Source: Caldilineaceae bacterium | GTDB taxonomy: Bacteria; Chloroflexota; Anaerolineae; Caldilineales; Caldilineaceae | Assembly (NCBI GenBank): GCA_022842065.1 | Contig: JALHQH010000010.1 | Coordinates: 124,001-188,000, forward strand | Direction: 5' to 3' | Length of the DNA: 64,000 nt | Shown here: one piece after another, positions 43,928 to 54,750 of the stretch | Layout of the letters: every line of letters starts with the position of its first letter | Position numbering within the stretch: position 1 is the first letter of the stretch | Position numbers and translations under genes: made by a program | Notes under the pieces: model-generated | Databases searched by the model: none | What the model was told of the DNA's origin: nothing | Seen by the model: the letters and a program-made list of their open reading frames with translations, nothing else

Positions 43928-45388
43928 CTATTGGTACATAATCAAATTAGGTGTAACCTCAATATACCCCCCTTCCCCATAACCATCGATCCCTAACGCC
44001 TCGCGCGGGGTTAGTAGTGGTTCATCCCAGCGGTAAAAGAGTTTAAAAGCGCTGAAGCGGGTCGCCTCATCCATAAAGGTATTGTACTTGGAGATCTTCC
44101 CCCATGGGCCACCCCAACCATCAGCCGAGATCGTCAGTGCAATCCCAGGGTAATCCCAGTTTAAGGTCTGCTTGTCGACAATCATTGTGTCGAGGAATTG
44201 GTGTAGCAGCAAGATACGCGGGCCAAAGATCTCGTGCGTACGCATATATTGCTGCATCGCCTGCTGGGCGTCATTGACCTGGGCGGCGGTGACAAAGCCG
44301 ATCGGGTCGCCGGGCCAACGTTGGCCTTTATGACTCATGGCAAATTCGGGGTCGAGCGCCAGATGCACATTGTCATAAGCAAGCCAGGGAAAGCCATAGG
44401 CAAGAGCGTCAGCCGGCGATAAAGCGCCAATCTGGATATCGAGAATCACGGCAAAATCTTCTTGCTGGGCACGGTCCACATAGGCTTTCACCACTTCATC
44501 GGCTAAAAAGATCAGATGGCTGCTATCATCACCCGGCGCTTTAGCCGCCATGCCATAGACAAGATGATAAGCGCCCATTACGCCAAGCTCGTCACCATTG
44601 GCCTGATCATAGGCAGCAATCTCTTGTTTGAAGATCGGGGTCAGTTGATCAAGTTCGTGCTCACCCAGAATGCCCATAACCGGCACCGCCGGGCGACCAT
44701 AGTAGGTCAACCAGGTGGTTTTGTAATAAGGCGAAATTGGTGATGCTTGTTGGGTGGCTGCGGTCAACCGTTCAGTGACGGCAGGACGGGGCAAGGTAGG
44801 GCTAATGGTCCGACTGGCTGCCAGTGGGGCCGGCTGCGCGCTGGGGGGTGGCAAGGTGCCGTCACTGCCGGGGATGATCAGCCCTGTACCTACATAGATC
44901 AAATCAACATTGTCAAGCTGATTGGCGCGCAGCAGCGTGTCAACATCGGTGCCGAAGCGCTGGGCGATGAGAAAAAGCGTGTCAGCAGGTTGGACGATGT
45001 AGTAGGCTGGCGCACGCGTCGCCACTGGTGTAGCCGGCCAACGAAAAGTCAGCGGTTGGCCGGTTGGGTCGAGTGTCTCCTGCAACTGACCATCAAGGGT
45101 AACGAGCGCCGGTGCGTCACTCTCCAGGGTCAATACCAGGCTACGCCCCTGCCACAGTCGGACCTCGCCAGTACCAAGGCTACCGACAAAAACGACCGCG
45201 CCATCGACTGCCATCTGCACCATACTCTGGCCGCGCGTTTCTAGGCGCAGCGTGTGCAGCGGCGCGGCACTTTGGGCAGAAAGGGGCTGTACATAGAAGA
45301 CAGTGGTGATAACCCAGCCATAGACCAACAATAAGAGGGCGATCCGTGTACGATAACGGATAAGAGACAAAAGAGGCGCTAAATTCAT
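43928..45388 (-). CDS. LysM-domain extracytoplasmic protein
   Basis: The 486-residue protein begins with a membrane helix (TRIALLLLVYGWVITTVFYV). A LysM module (YYIVQPADTLFLIAQRFGTD..LLRANQ) follows, which binds peptidoglycan sugars. The C-terminal 300 residues (WLTYYGRPAVPVMGILGE, AVILDIQIGALSPADALA, NVHLALDPEFAMS, GWGGPWGKISKYNTFMDEA) look like a TIM-barrel glycosidase-like domain, but no acid pair is certain. ATG 45388 is preferred over a TTG at 45427 because of GAGA 6 bases upstream and the natural N terminus. Confidence 0.78.
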   Translation of the reverse strand: MNLAPLLSLIRYRTRIALLLLVYGWVITTVFYVQPLSAQSAAPLHTLRLETRGQSMVQMAVDGAVVFVGSLGTGEVRLWQGRSLVLTLESDAPALVTLDGQLQETLDPTGQPLTFRWPATPVATRAPAYYIVQPADTLFLIAQRFGTDVDTLLRANQLDNVDLIYVGTGLIIPGSDGTLPPPSAQPAPLAASRTISPTLPRPAVTERLTAATQQASPISPYYKTTWLTYYGRPAVPVMGILGEHELDQLTPIFKQEIAAYDQANGDELGVMGAYHLVYGMAAKAPGDDSSHLIFLADEVVKAYVDRAQQEDFAVILDIQIGALSPADALAYGFPWLAYDNVHLALDPEFAMSHKGQRWPGDPIGFVTAAQVNDAQQAMQQYMRTHEIFGPRILLLHQFLDTMIVDKQTLNWDYPGIALTISADGWGGPWGKISKYNTFMDEATRFSAFKLFYRWDEPLLTPREALGIDGYGEGGYIEVTPNLIMYQ

Positions 45389-45531
45389 GCAATTTCTCAA
45401 TTTATCCAAAGTAACAATACAGTACAATGAAGGCTGTGCGCGGATGCCAAAGCGGCATTCGGGGTGAGCGCGAGAGCGGTTGCCATTATATACCGAGTTT
45501 AGCGAAATGCCATGTTGCGTGGTTACTGAAT

Positions 45532-45548
45532 CTAGTACAGTGTACTAG
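45532..45548. promoter_or_regulatory. Near-perfect palindrome upstream of the Uma2 gene
   Basis: CTAGTAC at 45532-45538 and GTACTAG at 45542-45548 flank a 3-base centre. The 17-base symmetric site is placed about 90 bases before the start, in the usual operator position. Confidence 0.35.
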
Positions 45549-45635
45549 GTGACAGATCAGAAGGATATTGACAGATCGGAAAGTAGATTCTATACTCGTT
45601 TCAGCGATATGTTCCAGAGAGGAGAAATTAGGCCA

Positions 45636-46409
45636 ATGACTGAACTAACGAAGCAACCGGCGCTGTTGGATATTGCTCCGGATATCAGCCACATCATTAC
45701 CGAGGATGACGAACCTGTGGATAATATTTTTTCGGCAAAACAACAACGGCTGCTGGTTGACCCACTATACAGCACGACCTATCTACAGCGCCCGTTTGTC
45801 GCCGATGTGAATGTCGGTGTTTTTTCGGCCATCCGGCTGCCGCCGCTGGTGCCTGATATGTTTTTGAGTCTCGGCGTCGAAATCGCCGAAGATTGGTATG
45901 CCAAAGAACATCGTTCCTATTTCATTTGGGAATTCGGTAAACCACCGGATGTTGTCGTCGAGGTTGTCTCCAATACCGAAGGCGGCGAGCTAGTGCGTAA
46001 GCTAGCTCGTTATGCCCTCATGCATGTGGATTACTATGTCGTCTATGATCCGCAATTGTTGATTCAAGAAGATGAAGTGCAAGTTTATGAACTCTATGCC
46101 GGTGAATATCTACCGCGCCCGGATGATATTCTGCCACGGGTGAAACTTGGGTTGACGGTATGGGAAGGGCTATTTGAAGAAAAACTGGGACGCTGGTTAC
46201 GCTGGTGCGATTTAGAAGGTAATCTGCTGCGCACAGGATCCGAACGCGCACAGCAAGAAGCACAACGCGCCGAGCAAGCACAAGAACGCGCCGAGCAAGC
46301 ACAAGAACGTGCCGAGCAAGCACAAGAACGTGCCGAGCAAGCACAAGAACGTGCCGAGCGCCTCGCAGCCAAGTTACGTGCGCTTGGTGTTGATCCCGAT
46401 GCGGACTAA
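45636..46409 (+). CDS. Uma2-family PD-(D/E)XK nuclease with coiled-coil tail
   Basis: The protein (about 257 residues from ATG 45636) carries the Uma2 core: PDMFLSLGVEIAED, FIWEFGKPPDVVVEVVSN with the D..EVV nuclease motif, and KLARYALMHVDYYVVYDP. Such genes are very numerous in cyanobacteria and Chloroflexota, and their role is unknown; they may be mobile. The C terminus is a heptad repeat (AEQAQER x4) encoded by four exact-to-near 21-base units at 46269-46352. Alternative starts upstream (ATG 45609, GTG 45549) have no better site. Confidence 0.82.
   Translation: MTELTKQPALLDIAPDISHIITEDDEPVDNIFSAKQQRLLVDPLYSTTYLQRPFVADVNVGVFSAIRLPPLVPDMFLSLGVEIAEDWYAKEHRSYFIWEFGKPPDVVVEVVSNTEGGELVRKLARYALMHVDYYVVYDPQLLIQEDEVQVYELYAGEYLPRPDDILPRVKLGLTVWEGLFEEKLGRWLRWCDLEGNLLRTGSERAQQEAQRAEQAQERAEQAQERAEQAQERAEQAQERAERLAAKLRALGVDPDAD
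46269..46352 (+). repeat. Four 21-bp tandem repeats inside the Uma2 gene
   Basis: Four copies of a 21-base unit beginning GCCGAGCAAGCACAAGAACG differ only at the last base (C or T), each coding AEQAQER. The in-frame array lengthens a coiled coil and may vary in copy number between strains. Confidence 0.85.
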
Positions 46410-46423
46410 TAGAGAAAGCAGAG

Positions 46424-46485
46424 AAACCTGGCACAATCGTGTACTGCGCATCAGGGGATGCGCAGTACACGATTGTGCCAGGTTT
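46424..46485. terminator. Perfect 29-bp hairpin after the Uma2 gene
   Basis: Arms 46424-46452 and 46457-46485 are exact reverse complements with a 4-base loop, the longest stem in the window with a loop. It begins 14 bases after the stop. No T-run follows on either strand. Confidence 0.6.
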
Positions 46486-46519
46486 GATTGTGTTATCTAT
46501 AAGGCTGATCCGATATTTA

Positions 46520-46578
46520 AATTATCCACGAAAACACACGAAGACCTGCCTTTTCTTCGTGTGTTTTCGTGGATAATT
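46520..46578. terminator. Perfect 24-bp hairpin between convergent genes
   Basis: Arms 46520-46543 and 46555-46578 match exactly (core CCACGAAAACACACGAAG) with an 11-base loop. It stands between the Uma2 gene and the convergently read sensor gene, so it could serve both. Confidence 0.6.
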
Positions 46579-46608
46579 ATTTCTTCGGAATGACCTAAGC
46601 AGTCGTCA

Positions 46609-48819
46609 TCAATATTGCACACGCGCCATAAACGTCCGCTGACTGGCGGCCAGAGCATCGTCCAAGGTCAAGATGCCACTGCCCTGAAGTAAGGGCAACA
46701 TGCGCAGAAAGACTTCGGCGGTGACAAACGCATCACCCAGCGCGGTGTGACGGCCCAACACATTGACGCCTAGTCGCGCGGCAATCGCTTCCAATTCGTG
46801 GTTCTGCTCATCAGGATGAATCACTTCGGAGAGTAGGAGCGTGTCGAGGATTGGCTGCGTAAAGAGCAGACCGGTCCGTTCGGCCTTGGCTTGGAAGAGG
46901 CGCAGGTCAAACGCAACATTGTGACCGACCAACACGGTCTCTTCGGCAAAGCGGCAGAAGCGGGGCAACACCTGGAAAATTGAGCCTTGCCCCTGCACCA
47001 TTGCGGTGGAGATCCCGTGGATCGAGGTCGCCAAATGGGGAATTGGTCGCCCTGGATCAACCAACTGATCAAAAACCTCCTGGCGCAACAGGCGCCCGTT
47101 GAGAATGCGCACGGCCCCCATCGACACAATTTCATCACGGGCAGGATCAAGTCCAGTGGTTTCGGTATCGAAGACGGTACAGGTCAGTGTATCCAAACGG
47201 TGCTGGCCGAGGGCGGTCCGCTGGGGCGTGGGGCGGAAGAGATCAAAGTCATAATATTCAGGCCGACTGGCTACCCCGGTGCCAACCGCCGGCACTGCGG
47301 ATAGTTGACTGCCCCGGTTTTCCGCATCAGTGCGGGGCAACAGTAGGCGGAAATAGCTATGTGCGGTTGCTGAATCATGTTGAAACCAGATTTCGCTGCC
47401 GTGACGGTCGGCTACTTCGCGCAGGGTTAGCGTGGCGTCACCCTCATCAACACGCGTGACGCGCTCTTTCCACGCCAACCAAGCTTCCACGCTAATCGTG
47501 CTGCTCGGCCAGCGCACATCGAGCGTCACAAAGCGCCGTTCGTGCGCCTGCCCCACGGCATTGACCGCGCTGGTGGCCAGGTGACGCAGTTGCAGTTCGA
47601 TGGTCGTAATCGCAAACGCTGTGTGTAATGAGCGCACTGCCGTGGCCAAGCCATGCACAACCGCATAACTGTCAACCCGCAGCCAGATGGTTTCGTCGGC
47701 GGGACCGGTGCTAACCTGCACGCCTTCATGCTCCTCCAAGTAGTGTTGCACCGCGCGCAACAGGTCATCGCCACTCATCTGGGCAAAGCGCCACTGGGCG
47801 CGCAGATCACCGGCAAAGTCGCGCATGGTCTGGTCAAGCTCGGTGCTGAGGGTCGCAGCTTCCTCTTCAATGATCCCCTGAAAACGCTGGGTTTGGGGGA
47901 GGCTCATCGTGGGGTATTGGGCCAACGTTTCAATCGCGGCGCGGATGTTACCCAACCCGCCCCGCACCCGTTCGGTTAGCCGTTGTAGCAGAAAATCGCG
48001 CCGACTGCTCGCCCTGATCCCCGCGGTCACATCGGCCAGGGTCAGCACGAAGCCCTGGGAACCACCATCGGTCGTGTTCAGCGCGGCCATGTGAGCGCGT
48101 AAGAGCACCCCTGTGCTGGTCGTCGTCATAAAATTGGTGCCACCGCCGGCCTGCACCAGCCCTTGGGCCTGCGCGTTGCGGCGACTTTGTAGATGGCTCA
48201 AGCCATAGGTAATAGCATTGCGGTCGATCACGCCGAAGATCGAGCGGCCCAAGCCGACATAGCCCCCGGCAGCGCTACGTTCGGCCTCGCCATCACTTTC
48301 CGGCGACAAGGCGGACAACAGTTGATGGGCACGCAAGTTATAGAGCAGGATGCGCCCATCGCGGTTGCAGACGATCACGCCGTCGCTCAGTTCAGCCATT
48401 AAGGTGGCCAGCAGATTGCGTTCTTCTTCCAGATCGGCGCGGGCCTGGCGCACCTGCTCAGCGCGCTCGGCCAGCAACTGTTGAAAACGGTCGGCAAAGT
48501 CATTGAGCAATTGGCTGAGTTGGCGTACATCAGCCGGGCCGTCAACCGTCACCCGCCGCGCCGGATTGCTCTGTAGGATCAGGCGGGCGTCCTCAGCCAG
48601 GGCCTTGATGCGCCCATAATAGATCTGCATAAAACGTTGCAACCAGAAGACGGTCCCCGCCAACAAGAGCAGCAACAGGGCCAAACCGAAGAGCCAGAGA
48701 CGCGTGGTCGGCTGGCCGGCGCGCAACCACGCGCCCACAACCCAGCCCCCGGTCAGGCCCAGCAGCAGGAGTAAAGCGGCAGCAATGGTCAGCAGATAGC
48801 TAATTTGGGAGCGACGCAT
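46609..48819 (-). CDS. Membrane sensor with HAMP, PAS and degenerate kinase core fused to a DEDDh 3'-5' exonuclease
   Basis: Two membrane helices (residues 8-32 and 40-62) precede a HAMP-like coil and a PAS domain near 135-270. A kinase-like region (275-480) lacks the phospho-His ([10 protein letters not shown]) and ATP motifs. Residues 545-720 form a DnaQ/PolC-type exonuclease: FDTETTG, GHNVAFD and HTALGDAF supply the D-E-D-H-D set. Similar exonuclease-sensor fusions, from memory, occur near acs and DUF4212 genes in other bacteria. It was probably co-expressed with the receiver gene, whose 3' end it overlaps. ATG 48819 is used; TTG 48852 is an alternative. Confidence 0.8.
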   Translation of the reverse strand: MRRSQISYLLTIAAALLLLLGLTGGWVVGAWLRAGQPTTRLWLFGLALLLLLLAGTVFWLQRFMQIYYGRIKALAEDARLILQSNPARRVTVDGPADVRQLSQLLNDFADRFQQLLAERAEQVRQARADLEEERNLLATLMAELSDGVIVCNRDGRILLYNLRAHQLLSALSPESDGEAERSAAGGYVGLGRSIFGVIDRNAITYGLSHLQSRRNAQAQGLVQAGGGTNFMTTTSTGVLLRAHMAALNTTDGGSQGFVLTLADVTAGIRASSRRDFLLQRLTERVRGGLGNIRAAIETLAQYPTMSLPQTQRFQGIIEEEAATLSTELDQTMRDFAGDLRAQWRFAQMSGDDLLRAVQHYLEEHEGVQVSTGPADETIWLRVDSYAVVHGLATAVRSLHTAFAITTIELQLRHLATSAVNAVGQAHERRFVTLDVRWPSSTISVEAWLAWKERVTRVDEGDATLTLREVADRHGSEIWFQHDSATAHSYFRLLLPRTDAENRGSQLSAVPAVGTGVASRPEYYDFDLFRPTPQRTALGQHRLDTLTCTVFDTETTGLDPARDEIVSMGAVRILNGRLLRQEVFDQLVDPGRPIPHLATSIHGISTAMVQGQGSIFQVLPRFCRFAEETVLVGHNVAFDLRLFQAKAERTGLLFTQPILDTLLLSEVIHPDEQNHELEAIAARLGVNVLGRHTALGDAFVTAEVFLRMLPLLQGSGILTLDDALAASQRTFMARVQY

Positions 48820-49189
48820 GGTTGGTAGCAAGTTGGTGCTGCACTTCGGCAAGTAACGCTTTGGTCGAAAAAGGTTTGGTAATGTAGGCGTTCGCCCCGA
48901 GCGCTAGCCCTTTGGTAATTTCCACATCGCGCCCTTTGGCGGTGAGCATAATAATTTTCATGCCTTGCCATTGGGGCGTCTGCCGGATCCGTTGACAGAT
49001 ATCAAAACCGTTCACACCCGGCAGCATCACATCGAGCAAGACCAGATCAGGCTGAAAGAGGCCCAGTTTGGTCAGCGCTTCATCACCAGTGCGCGCGACA
49101 TCGACCAGGTAGCCGGCCTGTGCCATCAGAAATTCCAGCGAAATCACAATATTTACTTCATCATCAACAATCAGTACTTTCTGCCCCAT
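48800..49189 (-). CDS. Single-domain response regulator
   Basis: The 129-residue receiver has the acidic pocket VLIVDDE, phospho-Asp in [13 protein letters not shown], and conserved Thr and Lys (MLTAKG, YITKPFS). No output domain is fused, so it signals by protein contact, perhaps with the downstream exonuclease-fused sensor or the lost kinase upstream. It overlaps the sensor gene by 20 bases and lies 102 bases after the histidine-kinase fragment. Confidence 0.9.
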   Translation of the reverse strand: MGQKVLIVDDEVNIVISLEFLMAQAGYLVDVARTGDEALTKLGLFQPDLVLLDVMLPGVNGFDICQRIRQTPQWQGMKIIMLTAKGRDVEITKGLALGANAYITKPFSTKALLAEVQHQLATNHASLPN

Positions 49190-49221
49190 CTTGCTACCTT
49201 TATCTCATCTATACTCGGCTC

Positions 49222-49270
49222 TGTCATAATTTAGCATTTTTACTCGTGTAGAAAATGCTAAATTATGACA
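49222..49270. terminator. Perfect 19-bp hairpin between kinase fragment and receiver gene
   Basis: Arms 49222-49240 and 49252-49270 match exactly (TGTCATAATTTAGCATTTT) with an 11-base loop. It would lie at the 3' end of the kinase-fragment message or in the receiver gene leader. Confidence 0.55.
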
Positions 49271-49290
49271 ACCGCTGGTATATCTTATTT

Positions 49291-49647
49291 TCACGCCGCG
49301 CCAAGCGGCAACGTAAAACGAAAAGTCGCCCCCTTGCCCGGTTCACTCTCAACCCACAACTTACCCCCGTAGTGGGAGACGATCTGCATACTGATCGGCA
49401 GGCCCAGCCCAGTCCCTTGTGGTTTGCCGGCGGCACTATCGTTGACCTGGCGAAATTTATCAAAGATCACAGTCTGTTCTTCTCGCCGCAGGCCTAGGCC
49501 ATTGTCCTGCACTTCGACTTGTAGATAATCCACTTTTTGGTAGAGACGGACCCCAATATAGCCGGCCTCGGTAGCGCAAAATTTAATCGCATTGGAGAGC
49601 AGGTTTAACATCACCTGGGTGATGCGGTCACGATCAATCAGGACGGG
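49291..49647 (-). pseudogene. Histidine kinase fragment (HATPase domain only)
   Basis: Reading on the minus strand, the frame opens after a TGA at 49648-49650 with PVLIDRDRITQVMLNLLSNAIKF and continues through N-box, VQDNGLGL, FRQVND and GTGLGLPISMQIV to ALPLGAA-like C-terminus. Only the ATPase domain is present; the sensor and HisKA regions are missing. It overlaps the end of the truncated symporter gene in another frame (49634-49647). The simplest reading is the 3' remnant of a kinase gene joined by a deletion or by misassembly to the symporter gene. Confidence 0.8.
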
Positions 49648-50263
49648 TCACCGGATTGAGTCCTAGTTTGGCGGCAATCGCAAAGGCTGGAATCAAGTAG
49701 GCGATAATCAAGACGAAGTATTGCGCGACCTGGGTCCAGGTGATCCCTTTCATGCCGCCAAGAATGGCGAAAAAGGCCACAATCGCCATGCCGACAATTA
49801 CTCCGGTGCTGATATCAACCCCCAGGAAGCGGCTAAAGACAATGCCGACGCCGCGCATCTGGCCGGCCACATAGGTCAGGGAGATGATCACAGTCGCGAA
49901 AGCGGCCAACACACGGGCAAATTGTGAATAGTAACGGTCGCCCACAAAGTCGGGTACCGTATATTTACCAAATTTGCGCAGATAAGGGGCAAGTAGCAAG
50001 GCCAACAGCACATAGCCGCCGGTCCAGCCCATGAGGTAGATGGCACCATCATAGCCCATAAACGAGATCAGGCCGGCCATGGAGATAAAGGAAGCAGCAG
50101 ACATCCAGTCGGCGGCGGTGGCGGCGCCGTTGGCAATCGCCGGCACACCTTGGCCGGCAACATAAAAGCCGGCCGTGTCACGCACCCGGTTGGCATACCC
50201 AATCCAGATGTACATGGCAAACGACAGGCCAACAATAATATAAGTCCAGATTTCAGCGGTCAT
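49634..50263 (-). pseudogene. Truncated sodium:solute symporter (ActP/VC_2705-like), N-terminal third
   Basis: About 209 residues from ATG 50263 encode six helices with family phrases DTAGFYVAGQGVP, ATAADWMSAASFISMAGL, YTVPDFVGDRYY and GMKGITWTQVAQYFV. Full symporters are near 550-600 residues; this stops after LGLNPVTRPD, where the sequence continues as a kinase gene in another frame. It follows DUF4212, its usual partner. Function as acetate or short-acid carrier is lost if the truncation is real. Confidence 0.85.
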
Positions 50264-50348
50264 CGCGCGGGTTCTCCTTAGGTAAGGGTAGATAGGTAGA
50301 CAGGTCGATAAGTAAATCGGGTAGCAGTTACTTGTCAACTGTCAACGG

Positions 50349-50639
50349 CTACTCTTGGACATCAAATTCTTTGTCGATGGCATCCATAATAAAGCAGTAG
50401 ACAAAGATTAGAATGACAAAGATAATGATCGAGCCTTGCTGGGCAAACCAGAAACCCAGCGGGAGTTGGCCGATTTTGATGCCGGAGAGCAGATCCGCAA
50501 ATAAAATGCCTGCACCATAAGAGACCGCGGCCCAAATGATCAGCATAGTCCGAATCACGGCAAGATTGCGTTTCCAATAAGCTTCGGCGCGACCAGCGTC
50601 AAGCTTTTGGCGAGTGCCGACCGGTGGTTTTGTAGCCAT
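50349..50639 (-). CDS. DUF4212 small membrane protein, symporter partner
   Basis: The 96-residue protein has two membrane helices (LIIWAAVSYGAGILFADLL, GSIIIFVILIFVYCFIMDAIDK) and the family start AYWKRNLAVIR. DUF4212 proteins are encoded next to VC_2705-type sodium:solute symporters and acs, and are thought to be a small symporter subunit. A strong site GAGGAGG precedes ATG 50639. Confidence 0.9.
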   Translation of the reverse strand: MATKPPVGTRQKLDAGRAEAYWKRNLAVIRTMLIIWAAVSYGAGILFADLLSGIKIGQLPLGFWFAQQGSIIIFVILIFVYCFIMDAIDKEFDVQE

Positions 50640-50715
50640 ATAAATCCTCCTCAGATGAAATAAAGATAACAATCGCAGGTCTGACGCAAGCCTGACCCGA
50701 ATCGATTACAACCAC

Positions 50716-52599
50716 TTAATCCTCCAGTGTGCTCAAGTCACCGGGATCCTTGCCCATCTCCTGCGCTTTGAGCAGGCGGCGCACAATTTTACCGCTGCGT
50801 GTTTTGGGCAGCCGTTCAATAAAATCCATTTCGCTCGGCGTGGCAATTGGTCCCAATTCGCGACGGACATGTTCGACAATCGCCTGTTTGGTCTTGGCAT
50901 CACCAGTTTGACCAGGCCGCAACACGACAAACGCCTTGATCGCTTCGCCTTTTAACTCATCGGGCACGCCAATCACCGCCGACTCGGCGACCGCGGGGTG
51001 GGTGATCAGCGCCGACTCCACATCCGCGGTGCCGATGCGGTGGCCGGCAACGTTGAGCACATCATCGCTGCGCCCCAGCACGGTAATGCGCCCATCCTGA
51101 TCCCAACTCGCCACATCGCCGGCCATATAGACGCCGGGGATCTCTTGCCAATATTGTTCATAACGACCGTGGTTATTCCAGACCGTGCGCATCATATGCG
51201 GGAAAGGGCGCTTAAGGGCCAACAGTCCGCCCTTGCCTTTGGGCACATCATTGCCCTGCTCATCAACGACAGCGGCTTCGACCCCTGGCATAGGAAAACC
51301 GGCGGCCCCCGGCACGGCATTCATGGTCAAAGGCGTGGCAATGGTCGGACCGCCCAGTTCCGTCTGCCACCAGTTGTCGGCGACAAAGCCGCGTTTGCCC
51401 TCATCAAGCAAGTTGTTGACCGCCCAGCGCATCGCTTCCGGGTTAAGCGGTTCGCCGGCCACGGCCACCAGGCGTAGGGTCGAAAGGTCAAATTTTTGCA
51501 CATGTTCTGCGCCAAATTTCATAAACATGCGCACCGCGGTCGGCGCGGTAAACATAACATTGACCCCATATTTCTCCACACATTCCCAAATAATGCCAGG
51601 GTGGGGGAAATCGGGCGCGCCTTCCCGAAAGACTGAGGTAACGCCTTCGATCAGCGGCGCGTAGACGATATAGCTGTGGCCGACCACCCAGCCAATATCC
51701 GAAGTGGCCCAAAAGACATCGTTATCCTTGACATCAAAGAAGTTGCGCAGGTGGTAGGAGGTGCCAACCATGTAGCCGCCGTGGACATGGACCACGCCTT
51801 TGGGTTTGCCGGTGGAGCCGGAGGTGTAAAGGATATAAAGCGGGTGCTCCGCATCGACCGGTTCGGGGGCGGTGGTCGGTTTGGAGGTGGCCAACAACTC
51901 GTCGAAATCGACTTCGTGGGGGCGCATTTCCGCCTTCAGCCCCCGTTGGTGCCAGATGACGTGACGCAACCCAACATCTTCCACGGCTTGATCGACAATG
52001 CTCCGTAGATCGACCGCCTTGCCGCGGCGGTAACTCACGTTGCCGGCAATCACTACCTTGGCCCCGGCGTCGAGAATGCGGTCACGCAGCGCGCCCACCC
52101 CCATCCCCGCGTAGACCACCGAGTGGATCGCGCCGATGCGGGCGCAGGCGAGCATCGAGATCACCCCTTCCAGGGTCAGGGGCATGTAGATGACAACGGT
52201 ATGCCCTTTTTCCACGCCCAATGCCTTGAGCCCCGTGGCAAAACGCGAGACCAGTTGGCGCAATTCGTAATAGGTCACCTTGCGTTCGCTGCCATCTTCA
52301 CCGATCCAGATCATGGCGAGCCGGGTACGGTTTGGGCCATCGGCATGGCGGTCGAGCGCATTGAGGGTAATATTCGTTTCGCCGCCGACAAACCACTGAT
52401 GATTGGGATAGTCCCACTTCATTACCTGCTGCCAGGGGCGAAACCATTCAAACCGGCGCGCCCACTCGCCCCAGAACGCGTCGGGGTCCGCGATGCTGCG
52501 TGCATATTCAGCCGCAAAATCAGCCAAATTGGCCGCGTCAATCAACGCTTGGGGGGCGGCAAAGTGGTCATCATATTGTAGAATCTGTTCCAGATGCAT
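50716..52599 (-). CDS. acs: Acetyl-CoA synthetase, copy 1
   Basis: The enzyme activates acetate with ATP to acetyl-AMP and then acetyl-CoA. The 627-residue length is normal. The AMP-binding signature YTSGSTGKPKGVVH, WWQTELGGPT, YMAGDVASWDQDG (core 3) and the C-terminal Lys in KTRSGKIVRR, the usual acetylation-regulated residue, are all present. ATG 52599 follows GGAGG. It lies upstream of DUF4212 and the broken symporter on the same strand. Confidence 0.93.
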   Translation of the reverse strand: MHLEQILQYDDHFAAPQALIDAANLADFAAEYARSIADPDAFWGEWARRFEWFRPWQQVMKWDYPNHQWFVGGETNITLNALDRHADGPNRTRLAMIWIGEDGSERKVTYYELRQLVSRFATGLKALGVEKGHTVVIYMPLTLEGVISMLACARIGAIHSVVYAGMGVGALRDRILDAGAKVVIAGNVSYRRGKAVDLRSIVDQAVEDVGLRHVIWHQRGLKAEMRPHEVDFDELLATSKPTTAPEPVDAEHPLYILYTSGSTGKPKGVVHVHGGYMVGTSYHLRNFFDVKDNDVFWATSDIGWVVGHSYIVYAPLIEGVTSVFREGAPDFPHPGIIWECVEKYGVNVMFTAPTAVRMFMKFGAEHVQKFDLSTLRLVAVAGEPLNPEAMRWAVNNLLDEGKRGFVADNWWQTELGGPTIATPLTMNAVPGAAGFPMPGVEAAVVDEQGNDVPKGKGGLLALKRPFPHMMRTVWNNHGRYEQYWQEIPGVYMAGDVASWDQDGRITVLGRSDDVLNVAGHRIGTADVESALITHPAVAESAVIGVPDELKGEAIKAFVVLRPGQTGDAKTKQAIVEHVRRELGPIATPSEMDFIERLPKTRSGKIVRRLLKAQEMGKDPGDLSTLED

Positions 52600-52730
52600 G
52601 AGCTTCCTCCGCTGGTGGACAGCACGTTCACCAAATTTTGGCAAAAGCAAAGCTAGCCCCTGCTACATAGGCAGGGAAAATCGGCTAGCTCGCTTACTTT
52701 GTGGTCAAGATGAGAGGGGAAGGGATATTA

Positions 52731-52838
52731 GTAAATAGGTATATAGGTAAATCAGTAAATCAGTAAATCGGTATAAAAGTCAATCTCTACCGGTATACCG
52801 ATATACCGATATACTGATTTACCGATTTACTTATCTAC
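52731..52838. repeat. A/T-rich inverted and tandem TACCGATTT repeats
   Basis: The left part holds three GTAAATC units (52746-52774) and the right part four ATACCGAT/TTACCGAT units (52795-52830) that pair with them. Related TTACCGATTT runs occur at 24551-24575 in front of the deacetylase gene, and the phrase CTTATCTACC is shared. It lies between the two acs genes. Confidence 0.65.
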
Positions 52839-52842
52839 CACC

Positions 52843-54750
<1,908 letters not shown>

